A DNA stretch of 64,000 bases, taken from the NCBI RefSeq assembly GCF_023520795.1, contig NZ_CP046605.1, forward strand, positions 1,843,438 through 1,907,437. The letters are read 5' to 3'. The position numbers and the translations under genes are program-made. The notes beneath the pieces are model-generated. The model was not told where the DNA came from, made no database searches, and saw only the letters and a list, made by a program, of their open reading frames with translations. This DNA comes from Corynebacterium accolens (GTDB taxonomy: Bacteria; Actinomycetota; Actinomycetes; Mycobacteriales; Mycobacteriaceae). Shown here one piece after another: positions 1 to 8,416 of the stretch. Every line of letters begins with the position of its first letter. Within the stretch, counting starts at the first letter, position 1.

Positions 1-1
1 C

Positions 2-139
2 AATGAACAGCTCGTCGTCGTGGGCAAGGCGGATAAGGACAAGGCCGTGTGGATCCTTACCTGGGATGACATCATGGGCCAGCTGTGGCCGCAGATTACC
101 GAGCAGCTGGACAAGGTCACCCCTCCCCCAGCGGTATAA
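2..139 (+). CDS. C-terminal end of an unidentified protein (5' truncated)
   Basis: An open frame enters from the left edge and stops with TAA at 137-139, giving the last 45 residues of a protein. The tail is mixed hydrophilic (VVGKADKDKAVWIL, then WDDIMGQLWPQI) and ends in a proline-rich VTPPPAV. A strong hairpin lies directly after the stop, which supports this as a real gene end. The family cannot be recognised from so short a piece. Confidence 0.6.
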   Translation, partial: NEQLVVVGKADKDKAVWILTWDDIMGQLWPQITEQLDKVTPPPAV

Positions 140-145
140 CTGTCT

Positions 146-188
146 CGCCGAACCAACCAACCCCTTGGTTCGGCGCCTAGTAGTTTTA
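146..188 (+). terminator. Rho-independent terminator after the truncated first gene
   Basis: A perfect 11-bp stem, CGCCGAACCAA at 146-156 pairing with TTGGTTCGGCG at 165-175, has an 8-nt loop. It is followed by CCTAGTAGTTTTAT, which gives a weak T tract. Confidence 0.75.
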
Positions 189-233
189 TAAACAAAATTC
201 AAAAGATAAACAAGCGTACACAAGCGCGGTGTT

Positions 234-239
234 TACACT
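234..239 (+). promoter_or_regulatory. Possible -10 element, leaderless ATPase transcript
   Basis: TACACT lies only 6 nt before the ATG at 246, and no Shine-Dalgarno sequence is present. This fits a leaderless mRNA, which is common in corynebacteria. No convincing -35 element is seen. Confidence 0.35.
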
Positions 240-245
240 AAGGCT

Positions 246-1400
246 ATGACCAACCGGAAGAATCCGTTTACCGCTACGCTTGGGGCCACGCCTCCCTACC
301 TGGCTGGCCGTAAAGACTCCATCGAGGAGTTTGCTTATGCTTTGGACGATGGCCCCGGATCCCATGAACGCATTTCCCTCGTCGTGGGTCCGCGCGGTAT
401 CGGCAAGACGGTATTGCTCAATGCCTTCAAAAACACCGCGTCAGATCGCGGGTGGCGCATCCTTAATGACACGGCATCTGCCGGTTTTGCGGAACGGCTC
501 CGTGCTGAAATTATTAATACCCTTCACCTCAACTGGACAGCGCTAAAAGGTTTCAACCTGCACCTTTTCCAATTGGACATCGGCATGGAATGGGATCCAA
601 GAACACTATCCGCGGAAACCTACCCCTTAAGAAGGGCCTTGAAAGACCTCCTCCATGCGCAGCGGGAACTAGACCGCATTTCCCACAGCGATCCCACCGG
701 GATGCTCATTACTTTGGATGAAATGCACCACCAGCGCAGCAATGAAGTAATTGATTTTGGCGCTACCATCCAGCACCTCGTGCGAGAAGGGGAAAATATC
801 GCCGTAGCCATGGCGGGGAATCCCTCCTCGATCAAAACACTTTTGGCCAGCCAAGATGGCTCTAACCCTGTCACTTTTCTTCGCCGTGCGAACCGCATTG
901 AATTGGACCGAGTGCCGGATACGGACGTGCGGAAGGCACTCAATGCTCCCGTAGAAGAAACAGAGGTTAATTGGGACTCGGACGCGCTGAATTCTGCCGT
1001 AACCGCTTGCCAGGGATACCCCTTTATGATTCAGCTTGTCGGCCTATGGGCTTTCCGCCACCGAACAAACAATACGATTTCGGTGGAAGCTGCGCAGGAA
1101 GGCATTTCCAAAGCGCGACGAAAGCTAGGGCAGCTCGTCCATGAGCCCGCCCTAGCGGAGCTTTCCCCCATCGATCGGACATTCCTGCTCCATATGGCTC
1201 AAGACAATGGCCCCTCATCCATGAGTGATATCACGGCCCGCCTAGGAAAAAGCTCGCAATATGCATCCAACTACCGGCGCCGCTTGCTTGACTCGGAACT
1301 AATCGAAATACCAGCCAGTGGCCAAGTAGACTTTGCCTTGCCCTACCTTCGAGACTACTTGCGCGAGCATGCAGCTAGCTTGGTCATCGATTCGTACTAA
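246..1400 (+). CDS. AAA-type ATPase with C-terminal winged helix
   Basis: A 384-residue cytosolic protein. Walker A is GPRGIGKT at residues 48-55 and Walker B is LITLDE at 154-159, as in the Orc1/Cdc6-like or STAND-type archaeal-ATPase group. The last 80 residues (from SPIDRTFLLHMAQ) look like a winged-helix DNA-binding domain followed by a YLRDYLREH tail. Such ATP-binding proteins are common in actinobacteria, often as lone genes, and usually have no assigned role. There is no antitoxin, nuclease or transposase in the same operon. The next gene is a DUF559-like protein 150 bp downstream, so the pair may be accessory. Codon use looks less G+C-biased than the neighbours. Function is not assigned; DNA binding is an inference. 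Confidence 0.85.
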   Translation: MTNRKNPFTATLGATPPYLAGRKDSIEEFAYALDDGPGSHERISLVVGPRGIGKTVLLNAFKNTASDRGWRILNDTASAGFAERLRAEIINTLHLNWTALKGFNLHLFQLDIGMEWDPRTLSAETYPLRRALKDLLHAQRELDRISHSDPTGMLITLDEMHHQRSNEVIDFGATIQHLVREGENIAVAMAGNPSSIKTLLASQDGSNPVTFLRRANRIELDRVPDTDVRKALNAPVEETEVNWDSDALNSAVTACQGYPFMIQLVGLWAFRHRTNNTISVEAAQEGISKARRKLGQLVHEPALAELSPIDRTFLLHMAQDNGPSSMSDITARLGKSSQYASNYRRRLLDSELIEIPASGQVDFALPYLRDYLREHAASLVIDSY

Positions 1401-1435
1401 TCGAGTTCAGTCACGCAACCCATCCTTAGCGCGGG

Positions 1436-1444
1436 TGTGGATAA
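1436..1444 (-). promoter_or_regulatory. Perfect DnaA box (single)
   Basis: TGTGGATAA, the complement of the consensus TTATCCACA, lies in the 152-bp gap between the ATPase gene and the DUF559-like gene. It is a single copy here, unlike the two pairs at 24909-24970 and 41280-41337. Confidence 0.45.
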
Positions 1445-1552
1445 CTTAAGCTCGTGGCGCCACTGGGGCATCATGATTCACACTTAGTGAAGATTCAACA
1501 AGAACTCCACAGTCGGCACGCGTTTCGGTAGCGGGCATCGTGCTCCTCGTAT

Positions 1553-2515
1553 GTGCTCGAAGGCATGAACCAAGCACTAACTAATATTCCGTCCATCCGG
1601 AACAACCATCCCACCTTCTGGCACGACCTCAATAACGGCACCTATCTTAAACTCGCACCCCGCATCGCGGTGCACCGTGATCATTACCGCAGCCTACCCC
1701 TACCTGCCCAGCTGCGTCTGCGTGCCATTGCCGCCGCCCGCAGTGCTTATACCGCAGTACTCATTTCCAAATCCGCCGCCCGCCTCCACGGGCTATGGGT
1801 GCTTGCCTCCGCCGAAGAAAAGGTGGAAATGGCCCTTCCCCATAACTCTTTGCCTCATAAGGACCGGCGCCATCCAGAACGCATGTACCGCAAAACGAAA
1901 TTACCCGAGCCATTGCTGGTACACGGCGCCCGCACCGTTTCTCCGGCCCGGGCGGTGATCGATATTGCCCGGTTCCACGGTTTTCGCGAAGGTCTCATTG
2001 CTGCTGACTCCGCCCTGCGCGCAGGAATTACGAAGAAAGCTCTTAGGCAGGAATTCGCCCAGATGGGCAGGGTGCGCAATAGCGCCATCGTGCGAGAAGT
2101 TATCCACCACAGCTGCGCCGCCTCCCCTTCCCCCTATGCTTCCTTTGCCCGTGCCCTCCTCATCCAGGCGGATTTTCCCTGGCCGATGTTTTTCGAGGTC
2201 CACTACACCGCCCTGCCCGGCATCACCGCGCAGCTGTGCATCAATAAGACCTACGTCATCGACATCACCGAACCGGGCAATGACACTACCACCTCCATAC
2301 AGCCGCTTGCCGATGCCCCATCCACCGCGGCACCAACGAAGCCGCGGGACCACGCTGAGCGGTCCCGCGACAAGCGCCTGCGCGATGCCGGCTTTACCGT
2401 CATACGGTGCTGCCCGCCGCAGTTAGTTCAGCACCCGGAGCGCTTTATTTCTGAGGTCACGGCCACTATCTCCGCGCGCCAGAACGCTATACGCTCCCAG
2501 CAGTCCCACAACTGA
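1553..2515 (+). CDS. DUF559-like / AbiEi-type conserved actinobacterial protein
   Basis: A 320-residue protein of the type often annotated in Corynebacterium and Mycobacterium as DUF559-domain or type IV TA antitoxin-like. The N-terminal half (residues about 30-140, including ISKSAARLHGLWVL) resembles the AbiEi winged-helix plus domain-4 region. The C-terminal end has the Vsr-like pattern RSRDKRLRDAGFTVIR. I do not see the complete catalytic acidic set of Vsr nucleases, so activity is uncertain. The GTG at 1553 has no ribosome site; an ATG at 1565 (MNQAL) preceded by GAAGG is an equally good start. No partner AbiEii nucleotidyltransferase gene follows, so it is not a standard AbiE pair. Confidence 0.75.
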   Translation: MLEGMNQALTNIPSIRNNHPTFWHDLNNGTYLKLAPRIAVHRDHYRSLPLPAQLRLRAIAAARSAYTAVLISKSAARLHGLWVLASAEEKVEMALPHNSLPHKDRRHPERMYRKTKLPEPLLVHGARTVSPARAVIDIARFHGFREGLIAADSALRAGITKKALRQEFAQMGRVRNSAIVREVIHHSCAASPSPYASFARALLIQADFPWPMFFEVHYTALPGITAQLCINKTYVIDITEPGNDTTTSIQPLADAPSTAAPTKPRDHAERSRDKRLRDAGFTVIRCCPPQLVQHPERFISEVTATISARQNAIRSQQSHN

Positions 2516-2584
2516 GCCATCCAACGCTAAAGATGAACCCACGCAAGGTTCTAGTCCACGCAGGGTGGCCATCTAAAAATGCGA

Positions 2585-2615
2585 CGGCCACCGAGAGAGG
2601 GAATCTCGGTGGCCG
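2585..2615. terminator. Strong hairpin between convergent genes
   Basis: A perfect 12-bp stem, CGGCCACCGAGA at 2585-2596 with TCTCGGTGGCCG at 2604-2615, has a 7-nt loop. It lies between the plus-strand DUF559 gene and the minus-strand 226-residue gene, so it can act on both transcripts. There is no long T tract. Confidence 0.65.
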
Positions 2616-2624
2616 CTAAAATTC

Positions 2625-2641
2625 CCTTGCTTTAAGCAAGG
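2625..2641. terminator. Second palindrome CCTTGCTT-T-AAGCAAGG
   Basis: A perfect 8-bp inverted repeat around a single T lies just before the stop codon of the minus-strand gene at 2655. It probably contributes to termination together with the hairpin at 2585-2615. Confidence 0.4.
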
Positions 2642-2654
2642 AAGTCTAAAGGAT

Positions 2655-3335
2655 CTATGCAGTTGTGGCCCGGCGGGCTGCCTCGCGCTTGGCGCGGACT
2701 TTTTCTACGACCGCGGCAATGCGGGCGCGTTCTTCTAGGAATTGCGGCGGATTATGGCCGCGCATGGAGCGCACGTACGCCGGGTGCGTATCGAGCACGG
2801 TGTGCTTCCACGCCTGCACGGCGATGAGCGCGGATTCCCCTGTGCACTTATACAGGTGCGGCAGGGAGACCATGTCGAGGTTGCGGGCGACGGCATCGGT
2901 TTGCGCCAGCACGTAGTCCACGACTTCACGCAGGTAATCTGCTACCGCCTGCGTGCGTTGGCGCAGTGCTTCTGCCAATTCATGCACGACGATGGGCTTG
3001 GCAATGGGATAGCGCTCATCTAACAGGCGCGGGGTGAGCTGCTCCGGCTCCTCCGCATCATTTGCTCCAGAAGGAGCGGCAGAAATGGTTCCCGAACGCA
3101 CGCCGGATACTAGCGCTTGGCGAAGCCCAATTAGCTCACCCACGCAGCGCCCCGAGTCCACGCGGGCATCGTCGACGATATCGCCGAGTTCTGCCAGGCA
3201 ATCCATGGACAGTTCCTCATCCCAATCCTCGATTGCTTCGATGAGGTGCTCGAGGTATTCCGCGACTTCGTCGCCGATATTGTAAATCTCCTGGGTGAGC
3301 TCGCGGTGACGCAGCTCGGCGGCGATCTTCTGCAT
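2655..3335 (-). CDS. Hypothetical 226-residue cytosolic protein
   Basis: Not recognised. The protein is acidic in its first third (IGDEVAEYLEHLIEAIEDW) and has a long, probably helical middle. It ends in a basic, alanine-rich segment (KVRAKREAARRATTA). It has no signal peptide, membrane span or obvious catalytic motif. The start ATG follows AAGGAG by 13 nt, rather far; no better start is visible. The gene is monocistronic: a hairpin pair lies downstream, and a perfect 17-bp palindrome lies about 40 bp upstream of the start, where an operator would be expected. A helical, scaffold-like or nucleoid-associated protein is possible, but this is speculation. Confidence 0.7.
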   Translation of the reverse strand: MQKIAAELRHRELTQEIYNIGDEVAEYLEHLIEAIEDWDEELSMDCLAELGDIVDDARVDSGRCVGELIGLRQALVSGVRSGTISAAPSGANDAEEPEQLTPRLLDERYPIAKPIVVHELAEALRQRTQAVADYLREVVDYVLAQTDAVARNLDMVSLPHLYKCTGESALIAVQAWKHTVLDTHPAYVRSMRGHNPPQFLEERARIAAVVEKVRAKREAARRATTA

Positions 3336-3372
3336 AGGCTTCGAGCCACTCCTTCCGCGGTTTTCATTTTCT

Positions 3373-3389
3373 AACCTCTAGTAGAGGTT
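3373..3389. promoter_or_regulatory. 17-bp palindrome, candidate operator
   Basis: AACCTCTAGTAGAGGTT has 8-bp arms around a single G and lies upstream of the 226-residue gene on the minus strand. A partial extra half-site (GAGGTT) follows at 3391-3396. The size and symmetry fit a homodimeric repressor site; the regulator is unknown. Confidence 0.45.
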
Positions 3390-3514
3390 GAGGTTTTCGG
3401 CGACGACTCATGACTCTATGCCAGATCGTCTACCGCGAGAGTGCGACACTCCGAAGCGTTTCACAGGTTTATGGCAGGTTCGCGCTTGCGCCATTGTGAC
3501 CTGCAAGAAACTAA

Positions 3515-3545
3515 ACACCCGAGGAATAAAATCCCCGGGTGTACC
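3515..3545 (-). terminator. Rho-independent terminator of the acyl-CoA ligase gene
   Basis: ACACCCG at 3515-3521 pairs with CGGGTGT at 3536-3542. Read on the minus strand the stem is followed by TTTAGTTT. It lies directly after the stop codon at 3560. Confidence 0.75.
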
Positions 3546-3559
3546 CGTTTCGCCGTTTT

Positions 3560-5392
3560 CTAGCGCTTGTAGATGTGCTCGATGGCGCTGGCATAGCGCT
3601 GCGCCACCACGTTGCGCTTGACCTTCATCGTTGGCGTGAGCTCATTTTCATCCTCGGTGAGGTCGCTTTCTAGGATGTAGAACTTCTTAATGCCCTCCGC
3701 GTGGGACACCGTGGAGTTGACCTTGTTGACGGCGTCTTGCACCTCGGCGCGCAAGGTGGCATCGGTAGCGATATCGTCCATGGAGCGGTTTTCTGGGATA
3801 TTGTGGTCCAGCTTCCACCGCTTGAGGATGTCCGGGTCCAGGGTGATAAGCGCTCCCACGAACGGCTTGCCATCGCCTACGACCATGGCCTGCGAAATCA
3901 GCGGGTGGCCGCGCAGGATGTCCTCCATCGGGCCTGGCGAGACATTCTTGCCACCCGCGGTAACAATCAGGTCCTTCTTGCGGCCGGTGATCGTGAGCTT
4001 GCCATCATCGTCGATTTCGCCCAAGTCACCGGTGTTGTACCAGCCGTCTTCAAAGGCTTCCTCCGTGGCCTCGGGGTCATTCCAGTACCCTTCGAAGACC
4101 ATGCCTCCCTTGATGCAGACTTCGCCGTCATCGTTGATGCGCAGGGTAACCCCGCCAAGAGGCGGGCCGACGGTACCAATAGATTGGTCCACGTAGTCCA
4201 CGGCAGCGGCCGCGGCGGTCTCAGTCAGGCCGTAGCCTTCATAGATGGGCACGCCGATGCCGCGGAACCAGTGCAACAGATCGTGGCCCATCGCGGAGCC
4301 GCCGGTAATGCAGTACCGAACATTGCCGCCCACGCCCTGGCGAATGGTGGAATACACCAGCTTGTCAAAGAGCTTGTGCTTAATTTTCAGCAGGCGGTCT
4401 GGGCCGTCCGGCGTATCGAGTGCCTTGGAGTATTCGATGGCGATCTTTTCGGATTGCTCAAAAAGGAAGCTCTTGATGCCAGAATCCGCCGCCTTCGAGG
4501 CCGCGGAGTTGCGGACCTTTTCAAATACGCGCGGCACGCCCAAAATGACGTTGGGTCGAGAGCGGGCGAACTCGATGGAGATGGTGGAAAAATCGGACCA
4601 GTGGTTCTGCGAGGCACCGCGAAGGGCCACGGCAATCGATACGGCGCGGGAAAAGACGTGGGCCAAGGGCAAAAATGTCAGCGTATGGCTGCCCGGCACG
4701 GCGAAGACACCGATAGGGTTGGTGGTCAGCGCCCTAGCTTCCGAGAGCCAGTTCCGGTGCGTCAGGATGCAGCCCTTCGGGCGGCCGGTGGTGCCGGAGG
4801 TATAAACCAAGGAGGCCAGGTCATCGGTATTGGTGGCGGCGATGCGGGCAGACACCTCGTCGGTGCCAACGCTGCGGCCTTCGAATTTCAAGGTATCGAT
4901 GGCGGAGGAATTAATCTCTAATACGCGCCGCAGCTGCGATGGTGAGCCCTTCAAATTCGGTTCCCCATCGTCTTGCAGGACCAAGTTTTCTACTAATTCG
5001 GAGTGCTCACGGGTTTCGGTAATCGCCAGCACCGCCCCGGAATCCTCGATAATCCAGCGCACCTGGGAGGCAGACGAGGAAGGATAAACCGGAACCGATG
5101 CCGCACCGGCGGCCCAGATGGCATAGTCCAGCAGGGACCATTCGTAACGGGTAGCAGAAATCAGGGCGATGCGATCTCCCTGCTCCACGCCTAGCGCGAT
5201 TAAGCCTTGGGCTACTTCAAAGACCTCATCGATAAACTCTTTACCGGTGACATTGACCCACTCATAATTAGCTGGGCGGGTAAACATGACGCCGTGCGGG
5301 CGCTTCTTCGCGGTATCCATCAGGGCGGTGAGGCAGGTCTCCCCCGGCTCAATGGTAAATTCCGCCGGGGTGTGCACTTGTTGCAGGGTCAC
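3560..5392 (-). CDS. fadD15: Long-chain fatty-acid-CoA ligase (FadD15-like)
   Basis: A 610-residue AMP-forming acyl-CoA synthetase. It activates fatty acids to acyl-AMP and then acyl-CoA in the cytosol or at the membrane. The P-loop-like motif YTSGTTGRPKG is near residue 195, YEGYGLTETAAAA near 385, and the hinge/aspartate block GWYNTGDLGEID...GRKKD near 455-480. Length and motif set match the FadD15 group of mycolate-forming actinobacteria. The gene stands alone, with its own terminator and a perfect 14-bp palindrome about 45 bp upstream of the start. A TetR-type control is therefore likely. Substrate chain length cannot be told from sequence. Confidence 0.93.
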   Translation of the reverse strand: MTLQQVHTPAEFTIEPGETCLTALMDTAKKRPHGVMFTRPANYEWVNVTGKEFIDEVFEVAQGLIALGVEQGDRIALISATRYEWSLLDYAIWAAGAASVPVYPSSSASQVRWIIEDSGAVLAITETREHSELVENLVLQDDGEPNLKGSPSQLRRVLEINSSAIDTLKFEGRSVGTDEVSARIAATNTDDLASLVYTSGTTGRPKGCILTHRNWLSEARALTTNPIGVFAVPGSHTLTFLPLAHVFSRAVSIAVALRGASQNHWSDFSTISIEFARSRPNVILGVPRVFEKVRNSAASKAADSGIKSFLFEQSEKIAIEYSKALDTPDGPDRLLKIKHKLFDKLVYSTIRQGVGGNVRYCITGGSAMGHDLLHWFRGIGVPIYEGYGLTETAAAAAVDYVDQSIGTVGPPLGGVTLRINDDGEVCIKGGMVFEGYWNDPEATEEAFEDGWYNTGDLGEIDDDGKLTITGRKKDLIVTAGGKNVSPGPMEDILRGHPLISQAMVVGDGKPFVGALITLDPDILKRWKLDHNIPENRSMDDIATDATLRAEVQDAVNKVNSTVSHAEGIKKFYILESDLTEDENELTPTMKVKRNVVAQRYASAIEHIYKR

Positions 5393-5435
5393 GCGATATC
5401 CTTTCGCACAGCTAATAATAATCTCTGCCTACTGT

Positions 5436-5449
5436 ACCAACCGGTTGGT
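5436..5449. promoter_or_regulatory. Palindrome ACCAACCGGTTGGT upstream of fadD
   Basis: A perfect 14-bp palindrome, extending imperfectly to TACCAACCGGTTGGTGTA, lies 44 bp before the ligase start. It resembles the CCGG-centred operators of TetR-family fatty-acid regulators. The regulator is not identified. Confidence 0.55.
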
Positions 5450-5543
5450 GTATCAACGCGTTTTACCCACGATCGAAGCTGTAATTGTTCAGGGTTTATA
5501 ACACCACAGTGCCCCATTTATTGGAGCAAACCACCAATCCGCA

Positions 5544-5819
5544 CTAGGGCCACAGGCTGCCGATGAGCGCAACGATGAGAACTAGCGCAATCATGGACCA
5601 CAGCGTGAGCGAGACCCGGGATTTGGGCAGGGCGCGCTTGCGGCGAACGGGCTGAGAGGCGCCGACAACCGGCGGGTTTGCAGCGCGCTCATCCTTTTTG
5701 CGCTCTGGATCCCACAGGCCTTCGCGGGGATCGACCGGCTGGATCCTATCCGAGCTGGCGCTGGGCACGTCGCCGCTCGCTGCGTTATCGCCCGCGCCCT
5801 CCGAATGTTGTTCAGCCAT
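5544..5819 (-). CDS. Small membrane protein with C-terminal anchor
   Basis: A 91-residue protein. The first 65 residues are hydrophilic and disordered-looking (acidic, then a basic patch VRRKRALPKSR). One transmembrane helix at the very end (LTLWSMIALVLIVALIGSLWP) gives a tail anchor with the N-terminus probably inside. It overlaps the upstream 67-residue gene by 8 nt, so the two are translationally coupled. The function is unknown. Confidence 0.7.
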   Translation of the reverse strand: MAEQHSEGAGDNAASGDVPSASSDRIQPVDPREGLWDPERKKDERAANPPVVGASQPVRRKRALPKSRVSLTLWSMIALVLIVALIGSLWP

Positions 5820-6015
5820 GGTCTTTTACTGTAGTGCCGCGATTGCGAAACTGGGAAATTAGGACGGCACTGCGGTCCACGGCCCACATCAGGCACCAGG
5901 CCAGGCCAATCATGATGGGAACCACGATGATGACCACGATGATCATCTGTACCCACACGGGCGCCTGCACCAGGAACTGCGAAAATGCGCTGCTCACGTC
6001 AGTCAACCACTCCAT
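5812..6015 (-). CDS. Small one-span membrane protein
   Basis: A 67-residue protein. A strongly hydrophobic helix (VQMIIVVIIVVPIMIGLAWCLMW, residues about 22-44) is followed by a short polar tail. This is typical of conserved actinobacterial small membrane proteins. The first gene of a two-gene unit, it is divergent from the esterase gene with only 38 bp between the starts. The function is unknown. Confidence 0.65.
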   Translation of the reverse strand: MEWLTDVSSAFSQFLVQAPVWVQMIIVVIIVVPIMIGLAWCLMWAVDRSAVLISQFRNRGTTVKDHG

Positions 6016-6053
6016 GGGTCCTTATATTACTGCCCCACGGTAATCTGGCAGGT

Positions 6054-7316
6054 ATGTCGAGCGCACAGATACCCGTCACCATTGCCACCCCATCTGGACG
6101 CATCACCGGCTTTAGCCGCGATGGCCTCTCCTACTTTCATTCGCTGCGCTTTTGCGAAATCCCTAGCCGCTTTTCCCCGGCGCGGCCGCTGGATGAGCCC
6201 CTCGACCAGGATGCGCGCACACCAAAACCGGATGAGGTAGCGCTCAGCATCACTGCCCCGGAAAACGCGGCGGATTGCCCCGTGGTGGTCTATATCCATG
6301 GTGGAAGCTTTGAAGGCGGCTCGCATGAGGACGAGCGGGTGCCAGGCACGGTAACGGCCCGCAAGGGCATCATCCAGGTCCAGGTGGGCTACCGCGTGGG
6401 CCTGGCCGGGTTCGCCCGCTTTGCCGACGATGAAGCGGACCGCTACCGCGGCATCGATGACTGCGTGCTGGCTTTGGAATGGTTGCAGGACAATATCGAG
6501 TCCTTTGGCGGGGATAAAACGAATATCACCCTGGTGGGCCAATCCGCCGGTGCAGCGATAAGCCTGTGGCTTGCCCGGCGCGATCACTACCGCGGCGCTT
6601 TCCGGCGCGTCCTCGCCCTATCGCCTGCCTATCCGCGCGATACCTTTGAGCAGCGCGTGGCGGGATTGCACAGGTACCTCTCAGTGCCCATCGAACAAAG
6701 CGCTTTGGAATCGCTCTCGCCCGAGGCATTGGAAAAGGGCTATAAAAAGTTCCGCAAGAAGCACCGCTATGACTTGGCCCTCGGCCCGGCGCCGATGCAG
6801 GCATCCGAATTGGCGGATATCCCCATCGTGGTGAGCTCCACCCGGGATGAATTTTACGATCTCCCGGCCGGCAAGCGCATCGATAATATGGCCCTGGGCA
6901 AGTTCATTTGTAACTACCTGTCCCAGCGCTTCGGCTTCCCGCACGGGCGCTACACGCAATGGCGCCAGCTCGCGCAGTACGTGGACCCGGACCGCCTCAT
7001 GGGCCGGATGATCGGCGATTCCCTCGTTCGCCGCTGGACGGCGCAGGTGGCCTCTGGCGCACCGGGGCCGACCTGGATGATGGAATTTACGAGGAAGCTT
7101 AAGCCGGCGCTGCACTGCGATGAGCTCTACCCGCTCTTCGGTACAGACTGCGAGCTGAACGAGTGGCTCTGCCACTTCGCCACCACAGGCGAGCCGGGTT
7201 TCCCCAACTATGGCAGCGACCACCGCGTGCTCGAATTTGATTTGGATACCGGGGATCGGCGCATCGCCTATGCCACCTTGGATTACGTGGCGGCGGCGTT
7301 TTATGAGGAGGACTAA
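6054..7316 (+). CDS. Type-B carboxylesterase family protein
   Basis: A 420-residue alpha/beta hydrolase. The oxyanion-hole motif HGG is at residues 82-84 and the nucleophile elbow GQSAGA puts the serine at 164, as in para-nitrobenzyl esterases. It is shorter than the usual 500 residues and has no signal peptide, so it is a cytosolic esterase of unknown substrate. The start is the ATG at 6054 rather than the upstream in-frame ATG at 5985. The 5985 reading would run through the divergent promoter region, and 6054 begins the conserved N-terminus (MSSAQIPVTIATPSG). It is convergent with idi, with 3 bp between the stops. Confidence 0.85.
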   Translation: MSSAQIPVTIATPSGRITGFSRDGLSYFHSLRFCEIPSRFSPARPLDEPLDQDARTPKPDEVALSITAPENAADCPVVVYIHGGSFEGGSHEDERVPGTVTARKGIIQVQVGYRVGLAGFARFADDEADRYRGIDDCVLALEWLQDNIESFGGDKTNITLVGQSAGAAISLWLARRDHYRGAFRRVLALSPAYPRDTFEQRVAGLHRYLSVPIEQSALESLSPEALEKGYKKFRKKHRYDLALGPAPMQASELADIPIVVSSTRDEFYDLPAGKRIDNMALGKFICNYLSQRFGFPHGRYTQWRQLAQYVDPDRLMGRMIGDSLVRRWTAQVASGAPGPTWMMEFTRKLKPALHCDELYPLFGTDCELNEWLCHFATTGEPGFPNYGSDHRVLEFDLDTGDRRIAYATLDYVAAAFYEED

Positions 7317-7319
7317 TTG

Positions 7320-7871
7320 CTACTGCGCTAAAGACTGAAGCGCCGTGCGCAATTCGGCTTCCGCCAGTTCCTCGCACATCCACGGGCTAAATACCGCTGG
7401 CACGGCATCGGCCGCGGCGATAAGTTGGGCGGGATCGACCCATTCCCAGGAGTCGACCTCGTCCGGGTTCGGCTGCCACTGCGCTTGGGAGTCGAGCTCT
7501 ACGCAGTAGACGGGGCAGATTTCGTTTTCCACCAAGCCGGAAGAATCCACCGCACGGTAGGAAAAGTTCGGCAGCACCACGCGCAAGTTGGATAACGCAT
7601 CCGCGGGAATGCCTAGCTCGAATTCGGCGCGGCGCATAACGGCATCGGCAGTCGCCTCCCCCGGACCAGGATGCCCGCAGAAGGAATTGGTCCACACGCC
7701 AGGCCAGGTTTGCTTGCCCAGCGCCCGGCGGGTGATGAGCACCTTTCCTTGGCAGGTAACCCACGCGGAAAAGGCGAAGTGCAAGGCGGTGTCGGTAGTA
7801 TGCACCTCGGATTTGAGGGCAGTACCAATGGCCTTTCCATCGGCACCCGCCAGGACTACCCGTTCCGTCAT
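7320..7871 (-). CDS. idi: Isopentenyl-diphosphate delta-isomerase, type I
   Basis: A 183-residue Nudix-fold enzyme that interconverts IPP and DMAPP for polyprenol, menaquinone and carotenoid synthesis. Catalytic Cys65 sits in NSFCGHP. Metal ligands His24, His31 and His67 and the acidic pair Glu115/Glu117 (ENEIC) are all in place, with spacing as in E. coli Idi. The ATG overlaps the stop of the upstream lipoprotein gene (ATGA), so the two are one transcript. All active-site residues are present, so it should be functional. Confidence 0.95.
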   Translation of the reverse strand: MTERVVLAGADGKAIGTALKSEVHTTDTALHFAFSAWVTCQGKVLITRRALGKQTWPGVWTNSFCGHPGPGEATADAVMRRAEFELGIPADALSNLRVVLPNFSYRAVDSSGLVENEICPVYCVELDSQAQWQPNPDEVDSWEWVDPAQLIAAADAVPAVFSPWMCEELAEAELRTALQSLAQ

Positions 7872-8416
7872 AGGTTTAGATCCCCCACCCAGGTGACGTT
7901 TCCAATGTGCAGGCGGGCATTCCAGAGGTTGCCCGGCGCGACATCGTAGCGGTATTGCAGGTTAACCGAGGCGCCCGCACCCAGCGGGTGATCCAGCCCC
8001 GGTGGTTCTACGCCGGGCGCGGAGTTTTCGTCATAGGGCAGGGCTTGCACCTTAGACCAGCCGCCATTGCCGTCGGCGCGCTCGAGGACGGGGTCGTCGA
8101 AGGCATCGGTAGGCAGGGCCATTTCGTTTTCATTCTTGAGCAAGATGGTCACCACGGAGCCGCCGGAATTACTATCCGTATACACTCCCTGCAGCTCCCA
8201 GCTAACACCGAGGCCGGCATCCTTGACAGGGCTCGCCAGGTTGGAAGTAACTTCCTTATCGTCGGTGTCTTCTGCCTGATAAGGCTTTTCTTCCGAGCTG
8301 GAGACGGTGATATTGTCCCCCAAACCGGTCTCTTCCGGCTGGAGAATGCTGCATCCGGCCAGGGTCACGGCGAGAAGGCTGACCACGCCTGCGCCTAAAG
8401 TGTGAGAAATTTTCAC
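7868..8416 (-). CDS. Secreted lipoprotein, DUF4352-like
   Basis: A 182-residue exported lipoprotein. The signal peptide ends in lipobox LAGC with the modified cysteine at residue 22. The mature part begins with an acidic linker and then a beta-rich domain (LGVSWELQGVYTDSNSGGSVVTILLKN) of the immunoglobulin-like type seen in DUF4352 proteins. It is the first gene of a two-gene unit with idi (4-nt overlap), although no shared pathway is apparent. The function is unknown. Confidence 0.8.
   Translation of the reverse strand: MKISHTLGAGVVSLLAVTLAGCSILQPEETGLGDNITVSSSEEKPYQAEDTDDKEVTSNLASPVKDAGLGVSWELQGVYTDSNSGGSVVTILLKNENEMALPTDAFDDPVLERADGNGGWSKVQALPYDENSAPGVEPPGLDHPLGAGASVNLQYRYDVAPGNLWNARLHIGNVTWVGDLNL

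Noticed and set aside
3701-4921. 406-codon open frame antisense to fadD
   Set aside because: Shadow of the acyl-CoA ligase; His/Gly/Ala-rich with no motifs.
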